This document shows positions 26,167 through 35,727 of a DNA stretch of 54,375 nucleotides, one piece after another. This DNA comes from Segatella hominis (lineage in GTDB: Bacteria > Bacteroidota > Bacteroidia > Bacteroidales > Bacteroidaceae), in assembly GCF_004535825.1 (NCBI RefSeq), contig NZ_SGVY01000024.1, positions 1 through 54,375 of the forward strand, written 5' to 3'. A program made the translations under genes and the position numbers. Position 1 is the first letter of the stretch, and each line of letters opens with the position of its first letter. The notes beneath the pieces are model-generated. The model was given only the letters and a program-made list of their open reading frames with translations. It had not been told where the DNA came from and searched no databases.

Positions 26167-28347
26167 TTATTCTAATACCAATACATGGCTGGTTCCATCG
26201 GTCTGGCTGAATACATTCAAGCCAACTTTCATCAGATAGTCACCGCTGTACTGTTTACCATTGCACTCCAAATCAGATTCCTTTCCAGGCATCAGATTGG
26301 TCTCCTTGATAGTATATACTTTATCGGCATCCAAACCCTGCATCTTCACATTCATCACAGGCTCCTTGTAGCGTGGGTGCAAGTCGTATGCAAAGAGAAC
26401 GGCACGCTGTTTGTCCTTGCTTACATAGTTGATAGCACAGTGGTTGCCTTCGTATGGAGAAACCAGGCGATACTGGTCGCCTTCGAGAATCATCGGTTTC
26501 ATGCTGTCATAGTTCTTGACGGCGTTCTGAACGAACTTATAGTCATCCTTTGAGAGTGACTTGAGGTCGATGTCGAAGCCCAACTTGCAAGAACTGCAAA
26601 CATCGGTGCGGAACTTCACGCTGGTATTTTTGTTCCAATTGGTTACATGAGAGCCCATGGTCTTGGCAGGGAAGAACTTAGACAAGCTCCACTGGATGTA
26701 GATGCGCTCGAATGGATCTGTATCGTCTGAACACCAGAATTCAGTGAAATACTTAAGCATCTCGTAATCCATTCTGCCACCACCACCAGAGCAAAGCATC
26801 ATCGGCAACTTAGGATACTTGTTATGAATACGGGTAAGCACCTTATAGATACCACGTACATGATCGATATAGAAGTTGCCCTGGTTCTCCTTGTGATATG
26901 GAGAGTAGATGTTGGTAATCACACTGTTGCAATCCCACTTGAAGTAAGCCACATCTGGGTTCTCCGTCATGATGCGATCCACGATGCCGAACACATAATC
27001 CTGTACCTTAGGGTTGCTGATGTCAAGCACCAACTGGTTGCGATAGTAATAAGTGTCACGCTTAGGCTGCATGATGACCCAGTCGGGATGCTTCTCAAAG
27101 AGTTCGCTCTTAGGATTCACCATCTCAGGCTCAATCCAAATACCAAACTTTACACCTGCCTTCTTGGCATCTCTTACCAATCCTGGTATTCCCTCTGGCA
27201 GCTTGCTCTTGGTAGCCTCCCAGTCGCCGAGACCTGCATGGTCGTCCTTGCGAGGATACTTGTTGGCAAACCAACCATCGTCGAGCAAGAACATATCTAC
27301 ACCCAAGTCCTTTGCATCCTTCATCAACTCAGCAAGACTCTGCTGGTTGAAGTCGAAGCCAGTATTCTCCCAGTTGTTCAAGAGCGTAAGGCGATCTTCC
27401 ATACCCATGTTCACCTGATACTGGCGAGCCCAGTTGTGCAGATTTCGTGAAGCCTCACCCATGCCATTGTCGCTCATGGCAAAGATAAACTCAGGGGTAG
27501 TAAATGTCTCTCCTGCCTTCAACTTATAGTCGGAAGCGTATGGGTTGATGGCTGGGATGACACGAAGTGCGCCCACGTTGTCCACCTCGAAGGTAAAGCG
27601 GAAGTTGCCAGGCCATCCGATGGTACCAAGCATCACCTTGCCTTCGTTTTCCTTGGCAGGCTCATCAAATCCCAGTTCAAAGAATGGCTCCTCCTGCATG
27701 GCTGCACGGGTACCCAACTTGGTATCAACAATCTTTTTACCAGCAGTCAACTGACAAGTCTCAGGCTGTCCTTCCTTAGCCCAGTCGCTATGATAATTGG
27801 TAACGAAATACTTGTTTGCCTTGAAGTAGAGCATGGTAGAGCTGTATCTCCAGAGGGTGACAGGGGCTTTCTCTTTGTGAGAGATTTCGCTCCAAGCCTT
27901 GATGACGTTCTCCTTAGGATAAGCTGCGTAGTGGAGCTTCACGGTCAGCGGATATACTTTGTCCTGAAGGGTGATGATGGTTTCTGTACCCCCATTGATA
28001 GCTTTCTCCTCGGATGACTTATAATATAAATAGGTGGTCATGTTACCATCGGCATGAGTCACAGCCACTGCCGGCTCGAAGAAATCTTCAGCACCAGAGG
28101 TTGCATAAACCTCATGACCTCGCTGGCAGACGGCACCATCAGAGGCTGCATATACGTCCCATTTCAGGTTCTGATAGTCTGCGGGATTCTTCAACTTGTC
28201 GCCTAAATACACTTGATAGAGACGACCTTTAGGAGAAACTTGCATCACGAGATCGGTCTTGTCGGTCGATACTCTGATGGTCTTTTGCGCGAATGCCATC
28301 ACTGAAGTCATGCACATAGCTGCAATAATCATAAATACCTTTTTCAT
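26167..28347 (-). CDS. Alpha-galactosidase, glycoside hydrolase family 36
   Basis: A secreted or periplasmic enzyme that removes alpha-linked galactose, for example from raffinose-type sugars or galactomannan. It has 726 residues: signal peptide 1-20 (ending AFAQ), an N-terminal beta-sandwich, a TIM barrel from about 330 (GVDMFLLDDGWFANKY, KFGIWIEPEMVNPKS) and a C-terminal beta domain. The nucleophile is D472 in YFKWDCN; the acid/base is probably D541 in WCSDDTDP, 69 residues later as in characterised family members. Encoded downstream of the TonB receptor on the same strand (103-bp gap). Confidence 0.93.
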   Translation of the reverse strand: MKKVFMIIAAMCMTSVMAFAQKTIRVSTDKTDLVMQVSPKGRLYQVYLGDKLKNPADYQNLKWDVYAASDGAVCQRGHEVYATSGAEDFFEPAVAVTHADGNMTTYLYYKSSEEKAINGGTETIITLQDKVYPLTVKLHYAAYPKENVIKAWSEISHKEKAPVTLWRYSSTMLYFKANKYFVTNYHSDWAKEGQPETCQLTAGKKIVDTKLGTRAAMQEEPFFELGFDEPAKENEGKVMLGTIGWPGNFRFTFEVDNVGALRVIPAINPYASDYKLKAGETFTTPEFIFAMSDNGMGEASRNLHNWARQYQVNMGMEDRLTLLNNWENTGFDFNQQSLAELMKDAKDLGVDMFLLDDGWFANKYPRKDDHAGLGDWEATKSKLPEGIPGLVRDAKKAGVKFGIWIEPEMVNPKSELFEKHPDWVIMQPKRDTYYYRNQLVLDISNPKVQDYVFGIVDRIMTENPDVAYFKWDCNSVITNIYSPYHKENQGNFYIDHVRGIYKVLTRIHNKYPKLPMMLCSGGGGRMDYEMLKYFTEFWCSDDTDPFERIYIQWSLSKFFPAKTMGSHVTNWNKNTSVKFRTDVCSSCKLGFDIDLKSLSKDDYKFVQNAVKNYDSMKPMILEGDQYRLVSPYEGNHCAINYVSKDKQRAVLFAYDLHPRYKEPVMNVKMQGLDADKVYTIKETNLMPGKESDLECNGKQYSGDYLMKVGLNVFSQTDGTSHVLVLE

Positions 28348-28450
28348 TGTTCTTTGGTTTTTATTTGATTGTTGGTTTTATTATTTTTGCTATTACGATA
28401 ACATCTTGCAGTCTTACTTTATTGCAATTTTCATCGTATATTATGAAAGC

Positions 28451-30811
28451 TTAGAACTTGATTCCTGCTGAGAACTCGATGGTGAATGGGCGAAGATAGC
28501 TGCCGCTCATATATTTGCCTGCATATTTACTGGCTTCTTCCTTTGTAATCAACTCCGAACCATTGATGGTACCTTTGGCACCCTTCTCGTTGAGGATGTT
28601 GATGACGCTCACACCGAGGCTCAGTTTCTTATTCACGTTCCAGTTGATTCCGCCGAAAGTCTCCCAGTGACCATTGAAATAGAGTGCCTCCTGGAGGTTG
28701 GCGTAGGTCTTGCCAAAATAACGGAAGCTCAACCAAGCATTCAAGTTCTTGGTGATGTCATACTTAGGATCCAACTCAATGAGTACCTGTGGAATCTCCT
28801 TCACGATCATGTTGTTTGCATTTACACCCATAGTCTGACCGTCGTTGAACGTTACGCTTGCATTGTAGTTCTTATACACAGGCTTCTGATAGGTGAAGAG
28901 GGCGTGCATGTGGAAGTTCTTGAATGGATTGATCTCGGCAGAGGTGGTCCAACCCAAGGTCTGGATGTTGTAGATGAGCAACACGGTCTTACCTTCAGAC
29001 GTGCCAGGCTTGGTGAGGTTCTGCTGGTCGATGTTGTTCGACTTCGAGATGTAAGTAATCATGGAAGATAAGTCTATCCAATCGTTCTTGTAGAAGATTC
29101 CACCACGAATCAGCGGGATTGTAACTCGCTTGTACTGTTCCTCGGTAGGACCTGTTCCTGCATACTCGCTGATGCGTGGGAAGCGAGTGGCGATGGTTGC
29201 GTCAGCTGTCAGACCAAACTGGTTGGTGAGGTTGTACGTCAACTGCAGGGTAGCCGCATAGTTCAGTTTGTTCTTGGTCACCTTGGCTGGTTCGATATTA
29301 TGCGCTGTGGCTACGATAGAACCATCCTCCGCAGTAGAATAGGTGTTGTAATTGCCGATATGGAATCCCTTGAAGCGTGAGGCAGAAATTTGGTTTGCCG
29401 ACATGCGATAGTACTCCAGACGTCCGCCATAGAAGACTTTGAACTTAGGGGTTACTCTCCATTCGTCGGTAAAATAAACAGCCAACTTGTTCTCAGAACC
29501 CTTGGTGTATTCAGGACTCAACTCGTTATATCCAAAGGTCTCGGAGCGACGTGCGGTCAGTGTAGGGTCAAGAGGATTTACGTACATTTGGCTCAATGTG
29601 CGAGGATAAGGCTCCACGGTACCAGCCCACTGGAAAGATGATGAATAGTAGTCGAGATGATAATACCACTCGTTCAGACCTATCATCAACTTGTGGTTGT
29701 TCAGCTGCTTGCTGATTTCTGTCGTCATGAGAGCATTACTCACCTTTCCTACGTGCAACCAAGTACGTCGTCCCTCAATGAGTCCGCTATAAGCTGAGCC
29801 ATCGGAGAACTGATAACCATCAGCCTCGCTCACCTCCGAGATAGAGCTACCACCGTAATCCACGTAGTTGGCGCGAGGAGCATTCATGTATTTAGCGTTG
29901 AATTTCCACAACCATCCGTTGTCAAATTGGTACTGGCTGATGAGGGCAATCTCGTTGGCGTGGTTCTCGCTTCCGTCGCTCATGTTCCAGGTCTCCATCT
30001 TGCCAGTCTTGGTGTTCAAGTATTGGAAAGAACCTTGTCGCTGAACATAGGAGTCCATGCCTGGGTCGAAGCCAGCGATTTTCTTGATACTGCCGTCACC
30101 TGCGTAGATGAAAGGTGCCGCATTAGCAAAGTTGCCTGGGTTCTTGCTGTTTGAGTACTTATATAATAAGGAGATGCGTCCCTTGCCTTCGTTCAGAATT
30201 CGGGTCAGACCGAAATGATAAATCTGGGTACGATCTGCGTAATCGGTGAAGCGAAGCTTGAAACTTCCTGGGTCGAAGTTCTGGTACATACTAACAGTAT
30301 AGAGCCAGTTGGTACCGATGCCACCAGAGAGGTTAAGGTCAAAGTTCTGCATACCGAAGTGGTTCGCCTTGTAATTGAGCTTGCCCTTGAACTCTTTCTG
30401 ACCAAATTCGCTGAAAGAAGATACAGCGTAAGCAATGTTACCTGTGGCAATAGCCGACTCGGAAGGCGTCATCAGGTCGGTACCTTTCAGAGAGGCATCG
30501 CTGCGCCAGTGGGCTGAGAGTTTGTGAACTGAGGATGAATAAACTGCAGGAAGACCGTTCTCATATACGGTTACGTCTTCGCTCGGCAATCCAATCTGGA
30601 TTTCACGAGGCTTGTTGGCGTCGGCAGCATTAAGCATCACGTTACGCTCTTCCTTCTTGTCCTTCTCTACGGATTCCTCTTCGAGGTTGAAAGACTTCTT
30701 TTCTTTTGTACTTGACTTCTCTTCATGATTATTAGAAGGAAGTGCATACATGTAGCTTGTCGCTGACATTACAGCCAAAGCCATGGAAAATGTACGGATT
30801 TTTAGGTTCAT
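28451..30811 (-). CDS. TonB-dependent outer membrane receptor
   Basis: A 786-residue receptor. Signal peptide about 1-24, then a long charged segment (about 28-57, KSSTKEKKSFNLEEES), a plug region with QIGLPSEDVTVYENGLPAVYSS, and a 22-strand-type barrel ending SGSYLRPFTIEFSAGIKF. It has no SusC-type carboxypeptidase-like domain and no susD partner. The neighbouring alpha-galactosidase suggests uptake of an alpha-galactoside or another small saccharide; this is inference. Confidence 0.87.
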   Translation of the reverse strand: MNLKIRTFSMALAVMSATSYMYALPSNNHEEKSSTKEKKSFNLEEESVEKDKKEERNVMLNAADANKPREIQIGLPSEDVTVYENGLPAVYSSSVHKLSAHWRSDASLKGTDLMTPSESAIATGNIAYAVSSFSEFGQKEFKGKLNYKANHFGMQNFDLNLSGGIGTNWLYTVSMYQNFDPGSFKLRFTDYADRTQIYHFGLTRILNEGKGRISLLYKYSNSKNPGNFANAAPFIYAGDGSIKKIAGFDPGMDSYVQRQGSFQYLNTKTGKMETWNMSDGSENHANEIALISQYQFDNGWLWKFNAKYMNAPRANYVDYGGSSISEVSEADGYQFSDGSAYSGLIEGRRTWLHVGKVSNALMTTEISKQLNNHKLMIGLNEWYYHLDYYSSSFQWAGTVEPYPRTLSQMYVNPLDPTLTARRSETFGYNELSPEYTKGSENKLAVYFTDEWRVTPKFKVFYGGRLEYYRMSANQISASRFKGFHIGNYNTYSTAEDGSIVATAHNIEPAKVTKNKLNYAATLQLTYNLTNQFGLTADATIATRFPRISEYAGTGPTEEQYKRVTIPLIRGGIFYKNDWIDLSSMITYISKSNNIDQQNLTKPGTSEGKTVLLIYNIQTLGWTTSAEINPFKNFHMHALFTYQKPVYKNYNASVTFNDGQTMGVNANNMIVKEIPQVLIELDPKYDITKNLNAWLSFRYFGKTYANLQEALYFNGHWETFGGINWNVNKKLSLGVSVINILNEKGAKGTINGSELITKEEASKYAGKYMSGSYLRPFTIEFSAGIKF

Positions 30812-30900
30812 AACTTATTCTTTTTTTAGTTACATTATTAAATTTATTTGTTCATTCCAAAATGTTTTAATCTGAATCGAATGCGTTTAGATTTCGGTTA

Positions 30901-30908
30901 CAAAGATA
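30901..30908 (-). promoter_or_regulatory. -7 promoter box of the receptor/GH36 operon
   Basis: The minus strand reads TATCTTTG, about 90 bp upstream of the receptor start. The divergent region 30812-31132 also carries the promoter of the DUF6377 gene and no further gene. Confidence 0.5.
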
Positions 30909-31033
30909 GATTGTTTTTAGACACCTTGGTGCAGTGTGTAGGGCGTGAGTAGATGCTTGGATACTCTTATAAAGACTTAACTGCCTAATAATCAGAATAT
31001 ATATAGAATTAATACTTTTTATGAGAGTAGATG

Positions 31034-31064
31034 TTGAAAAGAAGAATAAAAGTCGTATTTTTGC
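31034..31064 (+). promoter_or_regulatory. Promoter of the DUF6377 gene
   Basis: TTG (31034-31036), 19-nt spacer, TATTTTTGC (31056-31064). Confidence 0.7.
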
Positions 31065-31132
31065 AGCCGTAAAGGGTTATTCTCTTTCATAACAAAGCAA
31101 AAACAGGTAAGAACAATAACAAACAAAGGACA

Positions 31133-32770
31133 ATGAAGAAGATAGTATGGCTCTTGATGATGGTGGTGATGCCGATGTTGGCAAATGCGGCATTTTCCCG
31201 TAATGCGGATTTGGACGACGAGGATGAGTTGCTTCATCGTCTGGACCAATATATTGCTCGTCGGGACGAGTTCTCTTCCAAGAAAGAGAAGAAACTCGTA
31301 CGAATGAAGAAAAAACAGAATCTTACTTCCGACAAACGAGAGCGTCTGAGTCTTTACAATCAAATCTATCGTGAGTATTATACTTATCGATATGACTCAG
31401 CCATGGTATATGCCAACAGGGGTCTGCAATTGGCAGAACAGTTGCATGATGACTATTTCATCAACCTCAACAAGATCAATCGGGCTGCGGTGTTATCCAC
31501 AGGTGGATTCTATAGTCAGGCAGAAGACCTGTTGCTTTCTTTGAAGTCAGAAGACATTTCGCCCAAGCTGATGCAATACTATTATTACACCTTGACATGG
31601 GTGTATAACTATTGGGGAGCTTTCTGCGAAAGGTCTGAATTCAAGGAGGAAATGCAAGACAAAAAAAGACTCTATCTTGCCAAGACCCTTGAATATGTAG
31701 GCAACAAGCATTCCGCGCTCTATTATTATCTGAGTGGTGAGTTGGAGTATTTGCTACATCGCACAGACAAGAAAGTGTTGGGCTGGTATCAGAAAGCCCT
31801 TGCCGCCAGTCCTATTGACAGTAGAGTGCATGCTTCTGCAGCATATTGTATAGCTCGTTATTATCAAGACAATGGGCAGATGGACATATATGAGAAATAT
31901 TTGGTAAAGGCGGCCATCTCCGACCAGATTTGTCCCTTGAAAGAAAATTTGGCACTTCAGGAACTTTCCACCTATCTATATAATAAGGATGCTAAGTATG
32001 CGAAGCGTGTGTCAAAGTATATCTATTGTTCGATGGAAGATGCTCAGTTTTATAACAATCGTCTTCGAATGGTTGAGATCTCTCGCATACTTCCGCTTAT
32101 CACGGAAACGAATCATCAGCAAGGAATACGTCAAAATCGCATCATCACGGCATCGCTGGTTGTGGTAAGTATCGTGTCTCTTGGCTTCTTGGCGATGATG
32201 TTCTTTGTCTTCAGGATAAATAAGCGTTTGGCAAAGAGTCGTCGGGAGGTGAAGAGTCAAAATACACTCTTGGACGAACTGAACCAGAAGCTGCTCAATA
32301 CCAACAAGCGCAGGGAGACTTATATGAGATTGTTTATGGACATCAGTGCCGTCTATATCAAGAAACTCGACGATTTTCGCAAGTTGGTGAGCCGCAAGAT
32401 CAAGGCGAAACAGACTGCCGACCTCCTTACCGCCATCAACAGCTATAAGTTGTCAGAAGAGGAAGCTTCAAGTTTCTACAACCGATTCGATAAGGCTTTT
32501 ATGGACTTATACCCTAACTTCGTGGATGAGTTCAACCAACTGCTGTTGCCAGAAAAGCAGATTGTTCTCCCAGCCCCTAACAGTCTCACCAAGGAACTGC
32601 GTATCTATGCACTGATGCGACTGGGAATTACAGATGGTCAGGAACTGGCCACCCTCCTGTTCTATTCTACGCAAACCATCTATAATTACAAGACAGCCAT
32701 CAGAAAGCGAGCGAAAGACCTCACCACTTTTGATGCAGCCATCAACCAACTATGCAATGTGATAGGCTAA
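31133..32770 (+). CDS. DUF6377-type membrane regulator with TPR-like sensor and C-terminal HTH
   Basis: A 545-residue protein. Signal peptide 1-20, TPR-like helical periplasmic region (about 65-320, for example DSAMVYANRGLQLAEQLH), one membrane segment (about 339-361, IITASLVVVSIVSLGFLAMMFF), coiled coil (about 364-400) and a cytoplasmic part ending in a LuxR-like helix-turn-helix (LRIYALMRLGITDGQELA). This layout is the one named DUF6377 in Bacteroidota. It sits divergent to the receptor/GH36 operon and is probably its regulator. Confidence 0.87.
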   Translation: MKKIVWLLMMVVMPMLANAAFSRNADLDDEDELLHRLDQYIARRDEFSSKKEKKLVRMKKKQNLTSDKRERLSLYNQIYREYYTYRYDSAMVYANRGLQLAEQLHDDYFINLNKINRAAVLSTGGFYSQAEDLLLSLKSEDISPKLMQYYYYTLTWVYNYWGAFCERSEFKEEMQDKKRLYLAKTLEYVGNKHSALYYYLSGELEYLLHRTDKKVLGWYQKALAASPIDSRVHASAAYCIARYYQDNGQMDIYEKYLVKAAISDQICPLKENLALQELSTYLYNKDAKYAKRVSKYIYCSMEDAQFYNNRLRMVEISRILPLITETNHQQGIRQNRIITASLVVVSIVSLGFLAMMFFVFRINKRLAKSRREVKSQNTLLDELNQKLLNTNKRRETYMRLFMDISAVYIKKLDDFRKLVSRKIKAKQTADLLTAINSYKLSEEEASSFYNRFDKAFMDLYPNFVDEFNQLLLPEKQIVLPAPNSLTKELRIYALMRLGITDGQELATLLFYSTQTIYNYKTAIRKRAKDLTTFDAAINQLCNVIG

Positions 32771-32771
32771 T

Positions 32772-32820
32772 AAATGGCAGAAAGTTGAGTATGTACCTCA
32801 ACTTTCTGCCATTTTCTTTT
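32772..32820 (+). terminator. Terminator of the DUF6377 gene
   Basis: Perfect 18-bp stem, arms 32772-32789 and 32797-32814, with a 7-nt loop and T-rich tail. Confidence 0.9.
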
Positions 32821-33003
32821 GCATATTCAAGAAATAGTTGTACTTTTGCCTTTACAATAAGGCTGTAACACAAAAGATGTAATGGCGTATAAAACTAAGT
32901 AACAAGAAATTAGAAAATCTTTTCATTTACCAAAGGATATGAAAGTTCTGAGTATTTCTGCGATAGAGAGGTGGCAACAAAGACCTTGATGTTGCACTAA
33001 AGA

Positions 33004-34194
33004 ATGGAAGGAATAAGAGCTAAAATCAGTAGCATTATGAAACAACCCCGCAAGAAATATAATGATGAAGACAATATGCTCGTCAACGACTTGCGCTCCA
33101 TCGTCAGCAAGGCTCGTAGCAAAGCATTTGCTGCCGTCAATTATTCTCTGGTGGAAAGAAACTGGAGAATAGGACAACGTATTGTGGAACAGGAACAGAA
33201 CGGAGCATCACGTGCAGAATACGGAAAGCATGTGATCGAGATTGCTTCGGCTGCTCTTACAGAGGAATTCGGGAAGGGATTCTCGGAGACAAACATCATG
33301 AATTTCAAGAAGTTCTACCTGAAATTCAAAGAGTTAACAATTCCTCAGACACTGTCTGAGGAATTCAAAAAGCAAAAACATCAGACACTGTCTGATGAAT
33401 CTTCTTTGCTACCCCAAAAAGGTCAGACACAGTCTGCCCAATTTGAGTTACGCCTTCTTCCTTGGTCTCATTACGAGCGTCTTATACGAGTAGAAGATAA
33501 GAAGGCTCGTGAATGGTATGCAAAGGAGGCATTCGAGCAAGGTTGGAGTTTCAGAACCTTGAACCGCAATATCAACACCTTATATTATGAACGTCTTCTT
33601 ATGTCAAAGAAGAAGCAGCCTGTCGTTAACGAGATGCAAGACAAGACAAAGGCTTATCAGCAAGACAAACTCGAATACATCAAATCTCCTGTAGTCATGG
33701 AGTTTTTGGGATTACCTTCCGACTCTTCTCTCAAAGAATCGAAATTGGAATCTGCCATCATAGATAATTTAGAGAAGTTCTTGATGGAAATGGGGAAAGG
33801 CTATGCCCTTGTAGCTCGCCAGCAGCATATCCGAACGGAAGAGAACGACTACTACATCGACTTGGTATTCTATAATTATCTTATCAAGAGTTTTATCCTT
33901 GTAGATTTAAAGGTCAACCGCATCACCTATCAGGATGTCGGTCAAATGGACATGTACTTGCAGATGTATGACAAGATGAAGAAAGGACCAGACGACAATC
34001 CTACTATCGGAATCATCCTCTGTGCCGAAACCGATTCGGATGTAGCCCGATACTCCACTCTTGCCAAGAACGACCAGATGTTCGCTGCAAAATACAAGCT
34101 TTACCTGCCAGACAAGGAAGACTTGAGAAGAGAGATCGAACGACAGAAGGAACTGTATCTAATGACTCACCCTGAAGAAAACGAAAAAGAGTAA
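33004..34194 (+). CDS. DUF1016/YhcG-type PDDEXK nuclease-domain protein
   Basis: A 396-residue protein with an N-terminal DUF1016 domain (about 20-110, YSLVERNWRIGQRIVEQE) and a C-terminal PD-(D/E)XK nuclease domain (about 225-375; YYIDLVFYN and SFILVDLKVN hold the acidic/lysine core). Family members are linked to DNA processing and mobile or defence contexts, with function not settled. The linker (about 113-150) has a repeating QTLS peptide encoded by three DNA palindromes. The start could be the ATG at 33004 or the one at 33037. Confidence 0.9.
   Translation: MEGIRAKISSIMKQPRKKYNDEDNMLVNDLRSIVSKARSKAFAAVNYSLVERNWRIGQRIVEQEQNGASRAEYGKHVIEIASAALTEEFGKGFSETNIMNFKKFYLKFKELTIPQTLSEEFKKQKHQTLSDESSLLPQKGQTQSAQFELRLLPWSHYERLIRVEDKKAREWYAKEAFEQGWSFRTLNRNINTLYYERLLMSKKKQPVVNEMQDKTKAYQQDKLEYIKSPVVMEFLGLPSDSSLKESKLESAIIDNLEKFLMEMGKGYALVARQQHIRTEENDYYIDLVFYNYLIKSFILVDLKVNRITYQDVGQMDMYLQMYDKMKKGPDDNPTIGIILCAETDSDVARYSTLAKNDQMFAAKYKLYLPDKEDLRREIERQKELYLMTHPEENEKE
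33339..33439. repeat. Three palindromes inside the DUF1016 gene
   Basis: Core cagac-act-gtctg. Unit 1 (33339-33365) has perfect 12-bp arms; unit 2 (33379-33397) has perfect 8-bp arms; unit 3 (33421-33439) has 7 of 8. Translated as QTLSEEF, QTLSDES and QTQSAQF. The same core forms the gene's terminator at 34235-34264. Confidence 0.85.
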
Positions 34195-34234
34195 TTCTTC
34201 TGGCAGTATCAAAATAATTAGAAGGAACCATTTC

Positions 34235-34264
34235 AAAAAGGTCAGGCACTGTCTGACCTTTTTT
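34235..34264 (+). terminator. Terminator of the DUF1016 gene with the same palindrome core
   Basis: aaaaaggtcaggc-act-gtctgaccttttt: 12 of 13 pairs with one G:T wobble, flanked by A- and T-runs. The loop and inner stem match the palindromes at 33339-33439. Confidence 0.85.
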
Positions 34265-34326
34265 AATATCATTTTCCGTATAACTATCCATTTATCTATA
34301 AAACTATTACTTTTTCTTGCATAAGG

Positions 34327-34359
34327 TTTGCAATTTCCGATATTTATGCTTACCTTTGC
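34327..34359 (+). promoter_or_regulatory. Promoter of proA-argF'
   Basis: TTTG (34327-34330), 20-nt spacer, TACCTTTGC (34351-34359). Confidence 0.7.
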
Positions 34360-34427
34360 CGTTGTTAAGAGGAAACTCGTAACACATTACAAAATATCTT
34401 ATCATCAAATAAGAAAGGAAATAGCGA

Positions 34428-35714
34428 ATGGAACTGAAAGAGACTTTCCAAAAAGTGAAGACTGCCAGCAAGACCTTAAGCTTGCTCAGCGATGATCAAC
34501 GTAATGAAATTCTGCAGGCGGTGGCTGATGCCATCATCGCCGAAACTCCTGCGCTCCTTGCAGCAAATGCAGAAGACCTGGCAAAGATGGACAAGGCGAA
34601 CCCGCTCTATGACCGACTGCAACTTACTGAGCAGCGACTTCAGGATATTGCTTCGGATATGAGACACGTCAGCACGTTGCCCTCACCACTTGGAAGAGTT
34701 CTCAAAGACAAAACACTCGAAAACGGATTGCACCTGCAGAGAATTGCCGTTCCTTTCGGAGTCATCGGTATGATTTATGAGGCTCGTCCTAACGTAACCT
34801 ACGATGTTTTTTCTCTCTGCTTCAAGAGCGGCAATGCCTGCGTATTGAAGGGTGGAAAGGATGCAAATGCCTCTAACTCAGCGGGTGTCGAACTTATCCA
34901 CAGGGTGTTGATAAAGTATGGAGTGAATCCTGACGTATGTACGCTCCTACCTGCTACCCATGAAGCTACGGGAGAAATGCTGAATGCCGTTGGCTATATC
35001 GACCTCTGCATTCCTCGTGGCGGAAAGAAACTCATCAACTTCGTTCGTGATACTGCCAAAGTACCGGTCATTGAGACAGGAGCAGGCGTGGTACACTGTT
35101 ACTTTGACAAGGATGGTGACTTGGAGATGGGCAAGCGCATCATCACCAATGCCAAGTGCCGAAGAGTAAGCGTATGCAATGCACTCGACTGTCTGTTGAT
35201 TCACGAAAACAGATTGAGCGACCTCCCTGCCCTCTGTGAAGGACTCGCCGAGAAGCAAACCAAGATTCATGCTGATACCCAAGCTTACGAGGCATTAAAG
35301 GGACACTATCCTGATACCTTATTATATAAGGCAGAGGAAAGCGAGGCGAAGATGAAGGAAGCCGATGCCAACGTGAAGAGCATCTGGAACACCGAATGGC
35401 TCAGTATGCAGATGGGTATCAAGACTGTAGCTTCTGAAGACGAAGCACTCGACCATATCGCTACTTACGGAAGCGGACACAGCGAAAGTATCGTTTCTAA
35501 TGACAAAGCAGCCCAAAAGAAATTCCAGATGATGGTAGATGCTGCTTGCGTCTATGTGAACGCTCCAACCAGCTTCACCGATGGCGCACAATTTGGACTG
35601 GGCGCAGAAATTGGCATCAGTACCCAGAAACTTGGAGCTCGCGGACCAATGGCGCTAGAAGAGATTACCACCTACAAGTGGTTGATTACAGGAAATGGAC
35701 AAACAAGAAATTAA
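34428..35714 (+). CDS. proA: Gamma-glutamyl phosphate reductase
   Basis: Second step of proline synthesis; reduces glutamyl 5-phosphate with NADPH. It has 428 residues, family length. The aldehyde-dehydrogenase fold is visible in [17 protein letters not shown] and [11 protein letters not shown]; the catalytic cysteine is C250 in [11 protein letters not shown]; the C-terminal part has [21 protein letters not shown]. The argF' start codon lies 13 nt after its stop, so proline and arginine genes are co-transcribed here. Confidence 0.96.
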   Translation: MELKETFQKVKTASKTLSLLSDDQRNEILQAVADAIIAETPALLAANAEDLAKMDKANPLYDRLQLTEQRLQDIASDMRHVSTLPSPLGRVLKDKTLENGLHLQRIAVPFGVIGMIYEARPNVTYDVFSLCFKSGNACVLKGGKDANASNSAGVELIHRVLIKYGVNPDVCTLLPATHEATGEMLNAVGYIDLCIPRGGKKLINFVRDTAKVPVIETGAGVVHCYFDKDGDLEMGKRIITNAKCRRVSVCNALDCLLIHENRLSDLPALCEGLAEKQTKIHADTQAYEALKGHYPDTLLYKAEESEAKMKEADANVKSIWNTEWLSMQMGIKTVASEDEALDHIATYGSGHSESIVSNDKAAQKKFQMMVDAACVYVNAPTSFTDGAQFGLGAEIGISTQKLGARGPMALEEITTYKWLITGNGQTRN

Positions 35715-35727
35715 AAACAAAATAACA

